Source: Nannocystis punicea (GTDB taxonomy: Bacteria; Myxococcota_A; Polyangia; Nannocystales; Nannocystaceae). From it: a stretch of DNA of 64,000 nt. Every line of letters begins with the position of its first letter. Positions within the stretch are counted from its first letter, which is position 1. Below are positions 35,198 to 43,962 of this stretch, piece after piece. The notes below the pieces were generated by a model. The model had not been told where the DNA came from. It saw only the letters and a list, made by a program, of their open reading frames with translations, and did not search any database. Location of the stretch: positions 62,001-126,000 of the forward strand of contig NZ_CP114040.1 of assembly GCF_026965555.1 (NCBI RefSeq), written 5' to 3'. Position numbers and translations under genes: made by a program.

Positions 35198-35565
35198 GCG
35201 ACGAACGGCTGATTGCGATCGTCGACGACGACGCGTCGCTGCGCCGCTCGCTCGGCAACCTGCTCGGGTCGACGGGCTTCAACGTCGAGACGTTCGCCTC
35301 GGCCGAGGCGTTCCTGGCCGCCGGCAAGGTCGAGGCGATGGACGCGCTGGTCCTCGACGTGCGCATGCCGGGGATGAGCGGCGTCGACCTGCTGGTCGAA
35401 CTCGGCCGCCGCTCGGCGCGCTTGCCGGTGGTGGTCCTCACCGCCCACGGCGACGAGGACGTGCGCAAGCAGTGCTTCCGCGCCGGCGCGCTGGCCTTCC
35501 TGACCAAGCCGTTCCAGGCCAAGGACCTGCTCGACGCGATCGAGCAGGTCACGAGCGGCGATTGA
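35194..35565 (+). CDS. Single-domain response regulator (REC only)
   Basis: 123 residues: IVDDDAS acidic pocket, Asp in LVLDVRMPGMSG, Thr in LTAHGDED, Lys in LTKPF. It has no output domain, so it probably acts as a phosphate sink, a relay, or by protein contact. Its start overlaps the REC-HTH stop. With the histidine kinase it gives one sensor and two receivers in one transcript. Confidence 0.94.
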   Translation: MSDERLIAIVDDDASLRRSLGNLLGSTGFNVETFASAEAFLAAGKVEAMDALVLDVRMPGMSGVDLLVELGRRSARLPVVVLTAHGDEDVRKQCFRAGALAFLTKPFQAKDLLDAIEQVTSGD

Positions 35566-35676
35566 CGCGCCGGCACGGCCGAGTCCGCCGTCGCGACGTA
35601 ACGTCACGACCCCGCGCCGCGGCGGTGCGACTCGATGCCGCGGCGTCGCCCCGCGCAGGAGCACTCTGCTAGCGTC

Positions 35677-35784
35677 ATGACGATGGACTCTCCCGCCGAG
35701 GCTCGTCGTGCGCTGCTCCTGCTCGTGGCCTTCGTGGCGACCGGCGTGGCGATCTTCCTGATGTTCGTGCAGCCGAGCGGATAG
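35677..35784 (+). CDS. 35-residue single-span membrane protein
   Basis: MTMDSPAEARRALLLLVAFV ... ending FVQPSG. One hydrophobic helix of about 21 residues follows an N-terminal AEARR positive patch, so the N-terminus should be cytoplasmic. It is too short for standard gene calling. It lies 112 bp after the response regulator gene and ends 10 bp before the convergent lipoprotein gene. Membrane-active small proteins of this size often regulate larger membrane partners; no partner can be named here. Confidence 0.5.
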   Translation: MTMDSPAEARRALLLLVAFVATGVAIFLMFVQPSG

Positions 35785-35794
35785 CGGTGGCCGC

Positions 35795-36097
35795 TCACGC
35801 GCAGCCGATGTCGACCCGGCACTCCATGGTCACGATCTTGGCCCCGACGACGTCGATGATGCAGTCGGGCCCCTGGACCTCCTCGGGGCCGCCCGAGTCC
35901 TCGACGTCGAGGAACTCGTTGCACAGCTCCTCGCACTCCTCCGCGGACAGCTCGCCGTCCTCCTCGGCCGCGTCGTAATCGGCGCGGGGCACCTCGACCT
36001 GGGGGCTGTAATAGCACTCCCCGCCCTCGGTGTTGCCGCCGTCGTTGCACGCCCCGATCAGGAGCAGGAAAGAAATAAGCCCGAGCGTCTTCGCCAT
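35795..36097 (-). CDS. Small acidic cysteine-containing lipoprotein
   Basis: 100 residues. Signal MAKTLGLISFLLLIGACND has a LIGAC lipobox. The mature part is very acidic (AAEEDGELSAEECEELCNEF) with Cys at GECYYSP, EECEELC, PDCIID, ECRVDIGCA, so probably disulphide-rich. Family not recognised. It converges on the 35-residue membrane protein gene (10 bp apart). Confidence 0.8.
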   Translation of the reverse strand: MAKTLGLISFLLLIGACNDGGNTEGGECYYSPQVEVPRADYDAAEEDGELSAEECEELCNEFLDVEDSGGPEEVQGPDCIIDVVGAKIVTMECRVDIGCA

Positions 36098-36799
36098 GAT
36101 GCCGGGGTAGCTGCCAGGCGTGGCGCGGCGGATCGAGGCGCTCTTGGTCGGGCTCTCACGACGTCGACGTCACTGGCGTCCATGACCGACATGACATCGG
36201 TGGGGGGCGCTCCTGCCCGCGAGACAGGCGGTCCGGGTGTGCGAACGCGGACGTGGGAGATGGGTGCGTGGGGCCGGTGATATCGGGGTGTTCCACCAGT
36301 ATGTTCAGGGGTGATACCGGCCACGTGTCGTCCAACGCGATCGCCAGGTCGGGGTCGGTCGCTTCGATCCGGCGCTCGCGGCTAGCGACCCGGTGACCGG
36401 CTTCGTGGCGGCATCTACATGGCTGAAAGGACAGGAGACATGATGGCGGTGGCGTCGAACGACGGCGTCGACTCGGCCGCTTGTTCGATTGGCAGTCCGG
36501 CTTCATGTGGGCGGTGAACTACGCCGAGACCGGCTCGCAGTGCGAGGTCGTCGGCCGATCGAACAATGTTGGAGGTCCGGGCGGTCGAGTGCGCGGGGTT
36601 TAACCGCAGTTCAAAAATTCTCCAGAAAACGGCCAGCCATGGTCTCGAGGCCACAGTTTGGGAATATTTTTTAATCCGTTGTAAAAAATCGCCGCGTCTT
36701 CTATCTTGCCGGGATGGTCCGGTGGCGCGTCGATCGATGAGGCGATGCGCGCTCCGTGGGCCTGTGTCCGTCACCCTGCACACCTCGAGGAGGTCTCCG
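36098..36799. other. Gene-free 700 bp with A/T-rich promoter-like DNA before the cytochrome gene
   Basis: The 3' part (36601-36700) has several A/T runs (TTCAAAAATTCTCC, GGAATATTTTTTAATCCG, TGTAAAAAATCG), the most A/T-rich DNA in the window, consistent with the promoter of the gene starting at 36800. The middle has a short stretch that reads like protein (LFDWQSGFMWAVNYAETGSQ, about 36476-36536) with no good start, perhaps a gene remnant. Frames on the minus strand here look like shadows. Confidence 0.45.
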
Positions 36800-39076
36800 A
36801 TGCTTCGATGTCCACGCGTCGCGTCACGCTGTTCCTTCGTCCTCTCCACGCTGCTGCTACCGACGCTCGGGTGCGGCGACACGCCGCCTGCCGAGAGCAC
36901 GGGCACCGGCGAGGGCGTCACGACCGGCGACACCACCGAGGGAGTCGCCACGACCGACGAGAGCGTCCCGACCACGAGCGAGGCCAGCAGCAGCGACGGC
37001 AGCAGCAGCGACGGCAGCAGCAGCGACGGCAGCAGCACCGGGGGCGAGCCGGCGGGCTGCGACGCGTCGAGCCCCTATTACGTCGAGCCCTATTTCGACC
37101 CGACGCCGCCGGCGCCCGACGAACTGCTGTGGAGCAGCCACGGCGGCTGGGCGCTGTGGGACTTCTGTCAGTGCAAGCCGGACGACACCGCGCTCCCGGA
37201 GGACCCGCGCGCGATGGTGCAGCCGGGCGTCAGCGACGGCCGGGCGGTCGCGTTCAACGCGTTCTGGAAGGACTGCCACGTCGATCCGGCGCTCGTGCAG
37301 GAGGTCGGCGCGGCCAAGACCTGCGGCGAGCTGCGCGAGCGCGCGAAGCGGGGCAGCGCCCTCCTCACGCCGAGCGAGATCGGCTCGGGCGCGCTCTTCT
37401 CGGGGACGGAGCCGCAGGACATCACGGCCGGCTTCGGCATCGCCACGTTCCCGGCGACCCAGTACAACAAGCTCTGGCAGATCTGGGGCTTCCAGTCGCG
37501 CCCCGACAACTTCGACGAGCTGGTCTCGCAGCGCTACGGAGCGCCCTTCGGACCGACGCCGAACCCCTATCCGTTGCCCGGCGAGGATCCGAACCTCACG
37601 AACGGCGGCTCGGGTCGGCTCCCGCAGTTCTTCACCCACCTGCGCGGGCCCGACGGCACCTGGACCGGCAAGATCGGCATCACCTGCCAGGGCTGCCACT
37701 CCGGCAGCATCGGCGCCCCGGAGGACGGCCCCGGTCTCGGCATGCTGCTCGGCAGCGGCAGCCCGCTCGCCGATCACAACCTGTTCCTCCGCGACATGCT
37801 CCCGCTCGGCTACCTCGCCTCGGCGGCGACGATCGCCAACCTCAACCGCACCCGCGGGGTCAACAACGCGAGCGACGTGAACCTCGCCTTCCTGTTCCCG
37901 GACGAGGAGCTGTACGACTTCCAGACGCTGTGGGGGGTGCTCACCTCCGGCTCGACCGCCGGCATGAACACGCCGTCGTGGTGGAACATGGGCCACCGGG
38001 CGCTGAAGTTCGTCGACGGGACGTTCCCGATGGACGCGCCGCGCGTCGACATGGTGTTCTACACCCCGTTCTTCGGCCTCTTCGGCGGCATCCTCGGCCA
38101 GCTCAGCGAGTCCGGCCAGGCATGGATGCGCCAGCACGGCCCCGACGCGAACGACTGGATCGTGACGCTCAAGGCGCCGAGGTACCCGTTCGCGATCGAC
38201 GAGGGGCTGGCGCGCAGCGGCGCCGTCTTCTTTCACACTGTCGACCTGTGGGCGCCGGCGCGCAACAACCCGGTGAAGAACCCCAAGGTCGGCAACGGCT
38301 CGTGCTCGAGCTGCCACGGGGCGTACGCGCCGCGCTTCTTCAACGACCCGGCGTGGCTCGCCCGACCGGAGCTCGAGGGCGTCGCCAGCTACATCACGCC
38401 GCTCGACGTCATCGGCACCGACCCGGTGCGGATGGAGACCAACAACGAGGCGGTGCAGGTGGCCGGCGCGAAGAACTTCTTCGGCTACCCCGAGACCGCG
38501 GGCACCGACCAGGACTGCGGACCGCAGAACCGCGCGGACCTGCGCGGCGATCGTGAGCTCGGCTACCTCGCGCCGCCGCTCCACGGGGTGTGGGCCACCG
38601 CGCCGTACCTCCACAACGGCTCGGTGCCCAACATCTGGGAGATCTTGCAGCCGTCGGCGCGCAAGAACATCTGGCTGCGCCTGTCGGCGCCGCCGCGGCC
38701 GGACCAGGCCGGCGACGTGGTGATGGGCTACGACACCAGCCTGACCGCATACGACACCGAACGCGTCGGTTGGTACTACCAGGAGATCCCGTGCGAGATG
38801 AAAGGCTTGAACCAGCCGGACGTGTCGCCATACATCGACTGCGTCCCCGGCAGCGACAACGACCCGCTGCTCCAATTGCTCCTCAGCACGCTGTACTCCA
38901 ACTTCATCGGGGTGTGGAACATCCTCTATCCGCCGATCCTCACCGAGGAGCAGATGGAGGAGCGGAAGATCTACAATACGCATATGCACGGCCAGGGCAA
39001 CGAGGGCCACGAGTTCACGTCGGTGCTCACCGACGACGAGAGGCTGGCGATCCTCGAGTACCTCAAGACGCTCTGA
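36800..39076 (+). CDS. RoxA-like di-haem cytochrome c, lipoprotein
   Basis: 758 residues from ATG 36800, preceded by GAGGAGG. Signal MLRCPRVASRCSFVLSTLLL followed by PTLGCGD (lipobox TLGC). A Thr/Ser/Asp linker with three 5-residue repeats precedes the catalytic part. Two c-type haem sites are present, CQGCH (~296) and CSSCH (~502). LHGVWATAPYLHNGSVPNIW near the C-terminus is typical of the di-haem peroxidase/RoxA superfamily. RoxA proteins (rubber oxygenase) occur in myxobacteria and cleave poly-isoprene. Several related di-haem enzymes have other or unknown substrates, so activity on rubber is not proven. The lipoprotein anchor suggests an outer-membrane location, unlike secreted RoxA. Confidence 0.85.
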   Translation: MLRCPRVASRCSFVLSTLLLPTLGCGDTPPAESTGTGEGVTTGDTTEGVATTDESVPTTSEASSSDGSSSDGSSSDGSSTGGEPAGCDASSPYYVEPYFDPTPPAPDELLWSSHGGWALWDFCQCKPDDTALPEDPRAMVQPGVSDGRAVAFNAFWKDCHVDPALVQEVGAAKTCGELRERAKRGSALLTPSEIGSGALFSGTEPQDITAGFGIATFPATQYNKLWQIWGFQSRPDNFDELVSQRYGAPFGPTPNPYPLPGEDPNLTNGGSGRLPQFFTHLRGPDGTWTGKIGITCQGCHSGSIGAPEDGPGLGMLLGSGSPLADHNLFLRDMLPLGYLASAATIANLNRTRGVNNASDVNLAFLFPDEELYDFQTLWGVLTSGSTAGMNTPSWWNMGHRALKFVDGTFPMDAPRVDMVFYTPFFGLFGGILGQLSESGQAWMRQHGPDANDWIVTLKAPRYPFAIDEGLARSGAVFFHTVDLWAPARNNPVKNPKVGNGSCSSCHGAYAPRFFNDPAWLARPELEGVASYITPLDVIGTDPVRMETNNEAVQVAGAKNFFGYPETAGTDQDCGPQNRADLRGDRELGYLAPPLHGVWATAPYLHNGSVPNIWEILQPSARKNIWLRLSAPPRPDQAGDVVMGYDTSLTAYDTERVGWYYQEIPCEMKGLNQPDVSPYIDCVPGSDNDPLLQLLLSTLYSNFIGVWNILYPPILTEEQMEERKIYNTHMHGQGNEGHEFTSVLTDDERLAILEYLKTL
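36986..37037 (+). repeat. 15-bp tandem repeat in the linker of the RoxA-like gene
   Basis: Three perfect copies of AGCAGCAGCGACGGC (36986-37030) plus a partial copy, encoding SSSDG units. In-frame length variation is expected. Confidence 0.8.
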
Positions 39077-39236
39077 GGTCGCGGGTCGTCCCCGCGCAGG
39101 CCGACTGTCGCAATCGGCGGGGAGCCCCTCGCGCGAGCTCGCCCGGCCGTCGTGAGGCGCGCCGGCGGCGCGCGGCGAAAAGTCGTCGCGTCCGCAATTG
39201 TCGAGAGCTCGGCGGGGACTACCGTTCGAGGGCTCC

Positions 39237-41108
39237 ATGCAGCTGATCCGCACCGTCATCGATGAGCGTCGAATCCCGCGTTCTCGCCGCGTCCTCGCGT
39301 TCTCGATCGTGTCGCTCCTCGGGGCGTGCAGCGATGACGTCGGGACGGCCACCGAGGGCGAGACCGGGAGCACGAGCGCTCCTGGCAGTACGAGCACCGG
39401 CGAGCCAGCCAGCACGACGTCGACCGGCGAGCCGACCACCAGCACGACCGGCTCGGCGAGCACGACCGGCCAGGCGAGCGAGACCAGCGCCGGCGAGCTC
39501 ACCACCGACGATGTCCCGGGCGAGGAGAGCGGCTCCACCGGCGCGCCGATCTGCCCCGACGGCGAGGTGATCTGCGAGGGCGACACGGTCAAGGTGTGCG
39601 ACGGCGCGGGCGGCTTCAAGTTCGAGGAGGCCTGCTCCAAGGGCTGCTTCGCGGGCTACGGCTGCCAGATCTGCGTCCCGAATACCACCGCCTGCGGCGG
39701 GCCGACGGTGTATCTGTGCAACGAAAAGGGCAACAAGCAGACCGAGGTCGACTACTGCGATCCGTTCCAGGGGATGGAGTGCGACCCCGGCATCGGTCAG
39801 TGCGTCGGTGACTGCTCGGCGGACGCTCTGGGGCGCTCCAACGTCGGTTGCGACTTCCACCTGGCGAACGGTCTGCAGCACGACCTGCACAACCAGGAGC
39901 CGGACCGTACCGGGTATGTGATCGCCAACATGGGCGATCAGCCGATCGTGCTCACGCTGACCTGGCCCGGCAGTGTGGCCAAGGCCCATTTCGGGACCGT
40001 GCCTCCCGAGGGGACGTCGACGTTCTACCTGGGATGGAACGAGGCGCTGGTCGCGGGCACCGGGCCGACCGCGCGGGTGGAGGACGCCGCGGTCCGACTG
40101 CGCGCGACCGGGCCGATCGCGCTCAATCAATTCAACACCTTCGATCCGACCGGCAGCAGCGACGCCTCGACGGTGCTGCCCGTCACTGCCTGGTCGGACC
40201 GCTACGTCGTCGCCAGCTGGGCCTCGTCGGGCGGGCTGCCCGGCTTCTACACCGTGACGGCCGCGCACGACGACACGACGATCACCCTGACGCCGTCGGC
40301 CACCGGCAAGGCAGTGCAGGCCGGGGCGGGGGTCGCGGCCGACGGGTCCGGCGTGGTGACGCTCGACGCCGGCGAGGTGCTGCAGGTGGTCGCGCAGCTC
40401 GACGACGCGGCCGACCTCACCGGCACGATCGTCGCCGCGGACAAGCCGGTGCAGGTGAGCGGCGGGCACAAATGCGCGGACATCCCCGCGGGCCGCGAGA
40501 GCTGCGATCACCTCGAGGAGGCGATGCTCCCGCTCGGCGACCTCGCCACGGAGTACCTTGTCGTCCCGCCGCTGGACGAGTCCGGGCAGCGGATCGTCCG
40601 CATCGTCGCCAGCGAGGACGACACGAGCCTGAGCTTCAGCCCCGATCAGCAGGTCGCCAAGACGCTCGCCAAGGCCGGCGACTTCGTCGACCTCGGGCCG
40701 ACGAGCGCGGCGTTCGTGGTCGCTGCCGACAAGAAGATCCTCGTCTCGCAGTACATGCTCGGCCAGCCGGACGCCGACGGCGACCCGTCGATGATCCTGG
40801 CCGTCAGTCCGCAGCACTGGCGAGAGCGTTACGTCATCCAGGCGCTGTCCGACTGGACGGCCCAGTTCGCCGAGATCGTCGCCAAGGACGGCGCACAGGT
40901 CACGTTCGACGGCCTGCCCGTCGGCGGCTGGCAGCCGCTCGCCGGCACCGGCTACTCCGTCGCCCGCGTCGAGATCGACGACGCGGTCCCGCCGGGCAAC
41001 CACGTCCTCCTCGCCGATCAGGGGGTCGGCCTCGCGGTCCGCGGCGTGGCCGATCTCGTCAGCTACTGGTACCCGGGCGGCTTCGAGATCCACGAGCCGC
41101 CGCAGTGA
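39237..41108 (+). CDS. IgGFc-binding-protein-like lipoprotein
   Basis: 623 residues from ATG 39237. A basic n-region (MQLIRTVIDERRIPRSRR) precedes VLAFSIVSLLGACSDD with lipobox LLGAC. A ~65-residue Thr/Ser/Gly linker (SAPGSTSTGEPASTTSTGEP) follows, then a Cys-rich segment (CEGDTVKVCDGAGG ... CVPNTTACGG). The large C-terminal domain resembles the N-terminal region of IgGFc-binding proteins: LTLTWPGSVAKAHFGTVPPE, TVLPVTAWSDRYVVASWAS, ATEYLVVPPLDESGQRIVRI, YWYPGGFEIHEPPQ. This family in bacteria is a beta-rich surface module, assumed adhesive. Gap to the upstream RoxA-like gene is 160 bp. Confidence 0.87.
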   Translation: MQLIRTVIDERRIPRSRRVLAFSIVSLLGACSDDVGTATEGETGSTSAPGSTSTGEPASTTSTGEPTTSTTGSASTTGQASETSAGELTTDDVPGEESGSTGAPICPDGEVICEGDTVKVCDGAGGFKFEEACSKGCFAGYGCQICVPNTTACGGPTVYLCNEKGNKQTEVDYCDPFQGMECDPGIGQCVGDCSADALGRSNVGCDFHLANGLQHDLHNQEPDRTGYVIANMGDQPIVLTLTWPGSVAKAHFGTVPPEGTSTFYLGWNEALVAGTGPTARVEDAAVRLRATGPIALNQFNTFDPTGSSDASTVLPVTAWSDRYVVASWASSGGLPGFYTVTAAHDDTTITLTPSATGKAVQAGAGVAADGSGVVTLDAGEVLQVVAQLDDAADLTGTIVAADKPVQVSGGHKCADIPAGRESCDHLEEAMLPLGDLATEYLVVPPLDESGQRIVRIVASEDDTSLSFSPDQQVAKTLAKAGDFVDLGPTSAAFVVAADKKILVSQYMLGQPDADGDPSMILAVSPQHWRERYVIQALSDWTAQFAEIVAKDGAQVTFDGLPVGGWQPLAGTGYSVARVEIDDAVPPGNHVLLADQGVGLAVRGVADLVSYWYPGGFEIHEPPQ

Positions 41109-41166
41109 GCGGGCGATCGAGATGTCCTGACGTCGTGCGAGATCGGGCTTCCGCGGAAGACGTCGC

Positions 41167-41186
41167 TCGGGCGTCGCTGCGCCCGA
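41167..41186. terminator. Hairpin between convergent lipoprotein and cytochrome genes
   Basis: TCGGGCG-TCGCTG-CGCCCGA in the 91-bp gap between stop codons at 41108 and 41200. Confidence 0.55.
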
Positions 41187-41199
41187 AGAGCGCGCGTCG

Positions 41200-42543
41200 T
41201 CATGGCGGGCGGAGCTCGACGCGGATGCGGTCGCGCGAGACCTCGTGGATCTCGAGCCCGGCGGCGTATTCGTCGAGGCCGAGGGCGCGCAGCGCGGTGG
41301 GGGAGAAGGCGCGGAACAGGATCCGCGCCTCCGCCGAGAGCGGCCCGCGAGCGGCGCGCCCCGTCGGTACGCGGAGCCGGAACACCCGCTCGCGCAGCGG
41401 CCCCAGGGCGTTCGACACGTGCTCGGCCGCGCGCCAGGGAAACAGCACCGGCTCGCCGCGTTCGTCGACGAGGATCGAGCCGAGCCGCAGGAGCTCGGGG
41501 GCGCCCGGCGCGGCGAGGGAGGAGCCGCTCGGCTCGCCGCCGGCGTCGAGGGTCCCGGTGGCGAACACGATTCGACCGTCGCTGTCGCGGACGACGACCT
41601 CGACCCAGGCCTGCCGGTTGAAGGTCGAGCCGGTGGGGAAGTTGTGGGCGGCGATGTTGTTCGTGACGGCGACGAAGAGGTCGACGACGTCGCCGGCGCG
41701 GACGGACGTGTCGGCGGTGATGTCGACTCGCGCCGCGCTTGCGAGCAGCCGCTTGACCTCCGCGCGCAACGAGGCTTTCTCCTCCGCGGTGAGGAAGCCC
41801 TCCAGGAGCGGGATGCCGGCGCCGATCCAGGTGTGCCGGTGGAGCCTGCGCGTCGGCCCGCCGACGACCGCCGGGCCCTCGTAGCTGGGCATGTGGCAGC
41901 CCTGGCACTGGACTCCGGCCGCCGCGGCGGGGGACCCCTGCCATTCGCCGTACGGGCGCTCCAGCACGAGGCCGCTCACCTCGCGGAGGTCGTGGCAGCC
42001 CGCGCAGAAGCTCGCGGCGCCGTGGAGCGGCGAGAACTGTGATTCGTGGGCCGCGCTGATGATCGGCTCGGCGATCGTGCCGCGCATCGGCCCGTCCGGG
42101 TCGAGCACGTGGCCGCTGTTGTAGGGACGGGCCAGGGACGCCACCTTGTGGCAGCTCTCGCAGGTCACGCCCTCGAGGGTGATCGGCTGCAGGTCGGCGA
42201 AGTCGAAGCCGGGCACGATGTCGCCGCCGCGGGTGCCGATCGGGCTGTGGCACTGCAAGCAGAACATGTCCTGCTTGCCGCCGTAGTGCTCCTGGCGCAC
42301 GGCGACGAACGCCCGAAACACGGGATCGATCATCGCATAGGCGTGACCCGAGGTGCTCCACTCGAGGTAATGGGCCTCGTGGCACAGACCGCACTGCTCC
42401 GCCGAGGCGAAGCCGTCGAGCGCGACGGTCGGCTCCCGCGGCATCGACAGCTCGTCGGACAGGAGCTCGTCCGGGCCGCTCGGGCTGCCGCCGCCGCCGC
42501 AGGCGAGCGGAATCAGGGTCAGGATCGTGCGGAGCGTTTTCAT
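41200..42543 (-). CDS. Penta-haem c-type cytochrome (cytochrome c-554-like), lipoprotein
   Basis: 447 residues. Signal MKTLRTILTLIPLACGGG with lipobox PLAC. Five CXXCH sites in the N-terminal half: CGLCH, CLQCH, CESCH, CAGCH, CQGCH. Several histidines between them (SGHAYAM, NSGHVLD, HESQFSPLHG, RRLHRHTW) could be distal ligands. The layout (C-x2-C-H after AEQC, then HYLEWSTSGHAYAM) resembles multihaem cytochrome c-554 type proteins. The C-terminal ~200 residues are beta-rich (GDVVDLFVAVTNNIAAHNFP; QAWVEVVVRD). Predicted to carry electrons outside the inner membrane; partner enzymes are not encoded nearby. Confidence 0.9.
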   Translation of the reverse strand: MKTLRTILTLIPLACGGGGSPSGPDELLSDELSMPREPTVALDGFASAEQCGLCHEAHYLEWSTSGHAYAMIDPVFRAFVAVRQEHYGGKQDMFCLQCHSPIGTRGGDIVPGFDFADLQPITLEGVTCESCHKVASLARPYNSGHVLDPDGPMRGTIAEPIISAAHESQFSPLHGAASFCAGCHDLREVSGLVLERPYGEWQGSPAAAAGVQCQGCHMPSYEGPAVVGGPTRRLHRHTWIGAGIPLLEGFLTAEEKASLRAEVKRLLASAARVDITADTSVRAGDVVDLFVAVTNNIAAHNFPTGSTFNRQAWVEVVVRDSDGRIVFATGTLDAGGEPSGSSLAAPGAPELLRLGSILVDERGEPVLFPWRAAEHVSNALGPLRERVFRLRVPTGRAARGPLSAEARILFRAFSPTALRALGLDEYAAGLEIHEVSRDRIRVELRPP

Positions 42544-43249
42544 GCGTCACTTGGCCTCGAGGCCGAATCTCGGCCGCGAGTCGCCAGGATGTTGCGCGGC
42601 AGATGTATCACCCGATCATTGGCGGGCAACGGACGCGCCATGCGCCGGTGAGGGGTGACACGGCGCGCCATTCGCCTTTATGCACTGGATGACCCGAGAG
42701 ACATGTACCATGAAACGCGCGACCACCGGGCCCCATTCGTCGGACAGGGCGGCGCACGGGTCCGACGCATAACATGTCTGTCGAGACATGCGACCCCGGA
42801 GGGCGTGAACGCGCGCCACTTATTAAATGTCATGAGCACCGATTCGTGCGCTCAGGTGCTCCGCGGACCCACGAAGGGCGTTCGCGGCTCGGCGGCCGCC
42901 AGCGGCGCCGTGCGTGCCCGTCGCGCCGGCGCGTGGCCCATGCCGCTCGCTGCGGGCGGCTGCACCCCGTCGGGGCGGCGCTCGCGAGGAGCGCAGGCGT
43001 TCAAGGCGCGCCAGCCTCGCGGCCGCCGCCCGTCGATCCTCGCACACGCCGAGGAGGGGTGCGAGGACCGACGAGCGCGCAGTCGCTGGCCCTGCGGCGC
43101 GCGCGAGGGTCCATCCCGATCCGCGCCGTCGCTGCCGCGCGTGTCGTCACTCGGTCACGAGCTCATGCAGCTGTCTTTGAGCGCAGGTCCTACCATGCAC
43201 GTCGCGGCTGTCGTGAGCGACGGCCGCCGCGACGCCGCGGAGAGGCGCC
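42544..43249. other. Gene-free 700 bp with palindromes
   Basis: Frames here are Arg/Ala-rich shadows. It holds a half-copy GAGACATGTAC (about 42700-42710) and the palindrome at 42774-42790. A/T-rich TTATTAAATGTCATGAG lies at about 42820-42836. Confidence 0.4.
42774..42790. repeat. GACATGTC-family palindrome
   Basis: CATGTC-TGTCGA-GACATG, 6-base spacer, not next to a stop codon (about 230 bp upstream of the penta-haem cytochrome start). Confidence 0.6.
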
Positions 43250-43678
43250 TCAGGCGTCCTCGCGGTTCGGGTTGTCGAGGCGGAAGAAGGTGCTGGTGTC
43301 GCCGTTGGCCTTGTGCTCCTGATATAAAAACACCAGGCGCCGCTCGTCGAAGGGCTTGAACCACTCCTCCCATTCGATCTCCTCGAGGTTCTCCCCCCCG
43401 AAGCCAGGGAAGTCGAAGCGGAGGACGCCGGCTCTTCCCTCGTGCTCGGTGCTGCTCACCGTGGCGGGGTTGGCTCCGCGCGCCTCGGCCCAGCGGCAGA
43501 TCACGTCGTGGTTGCGCGTCGCCAGAGTCTGCCCGGGCCGGTCCTCGTGCTCGTCGACCGAGCGGATCCACTTGGCCCGCTGCGTCGACCGGGACCGGCC
43601 TTCTTCCCCCTCTTCTGCCTGGTCGTCGCTGCGCCTGCGCGGCTCCTCTTCGTCTCGATCCCTGTCCCGCTTCGTCAT
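43250..43678 (-). CDS. Small charged protein of a conserved hypothetical family
   Basis: 142 residues. The first ~50 residues are very charged and disordered (RDRDRDEEEPRRRSDDQAEE). The rest is a compact domain: NHDVICRWAEARGANPATVS, then EGRAGVLRFDFPGFGGENLE, then EIEWEEWFKPFDERRLVFLY. I recall small proteins in cyanobacteria and other bacteria with this pattern (WAEERGG.PA.V ... ILRIDFPG ... W.EFF..FE...LAFLYQ), function unknown. No signal peptide. Transcribed alone; the downstream palindrome-free gap leads to the cytochrome region. Confidence 0.8.
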   Translation of the reverse strand: MTKRDRDRDEEEPRRRSDDQAEEGEEGRSRSTQRAKWIRSVDEHEDRPGQTLATRNHDVICRWAEARGANPATVSSTEHEGRAGVLRFDFPGFGGENLEEIEWEEWFKPFDERRLVFLYQEHKANGDTSTFFRLDNPNREDA

Positions 43679-43938
43679 CAGCGCTCCTCCTGCGGATATG
43701 TGGACTGCGGAGGTTCGTAGCATCGCCGCCCTCGCCGTCAAGCGAGCCTGGCGGTGCCGGTCGCGTCCGCTCGCCGAACCGCGGGGCGAGAGGCCGCCGG
43801 CGTCCGCCGGGTGGAATGATGAGACCGGCCTGCGGGCGGCGAGCGGGCGCGTGGACCAGGTCGTTCGCGGCGTGTGCGAGCCGGCCACGCGAGGTCCGCG
43901 AATGCGCGGACGTGGGCGCGGGTTCGCCGGGCGAATTG

Positions 43939-43960
43939 GACATGTCTTTGGAGACATGTC
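43939..43960. repeat. GACATGTC-family palindrome, perfect copy
   Basis: GACATGTC-TTTGGA-GACATGTC; 8-bp arms. It begins 2 bp after the stop codon of the LysR gene (read on the minus strand), so it probably forms its terminator hairpin. Confidence 0.75.
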
Positions 43961-43962
43961 GG

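Noticed and set aside
36156..36506. 116-codon minus-strand frame with locally protein-like composition
   Set aside because: No start context, no recognisable domain, and it overlaps an obvious promoter region; I could not support it as a gene.
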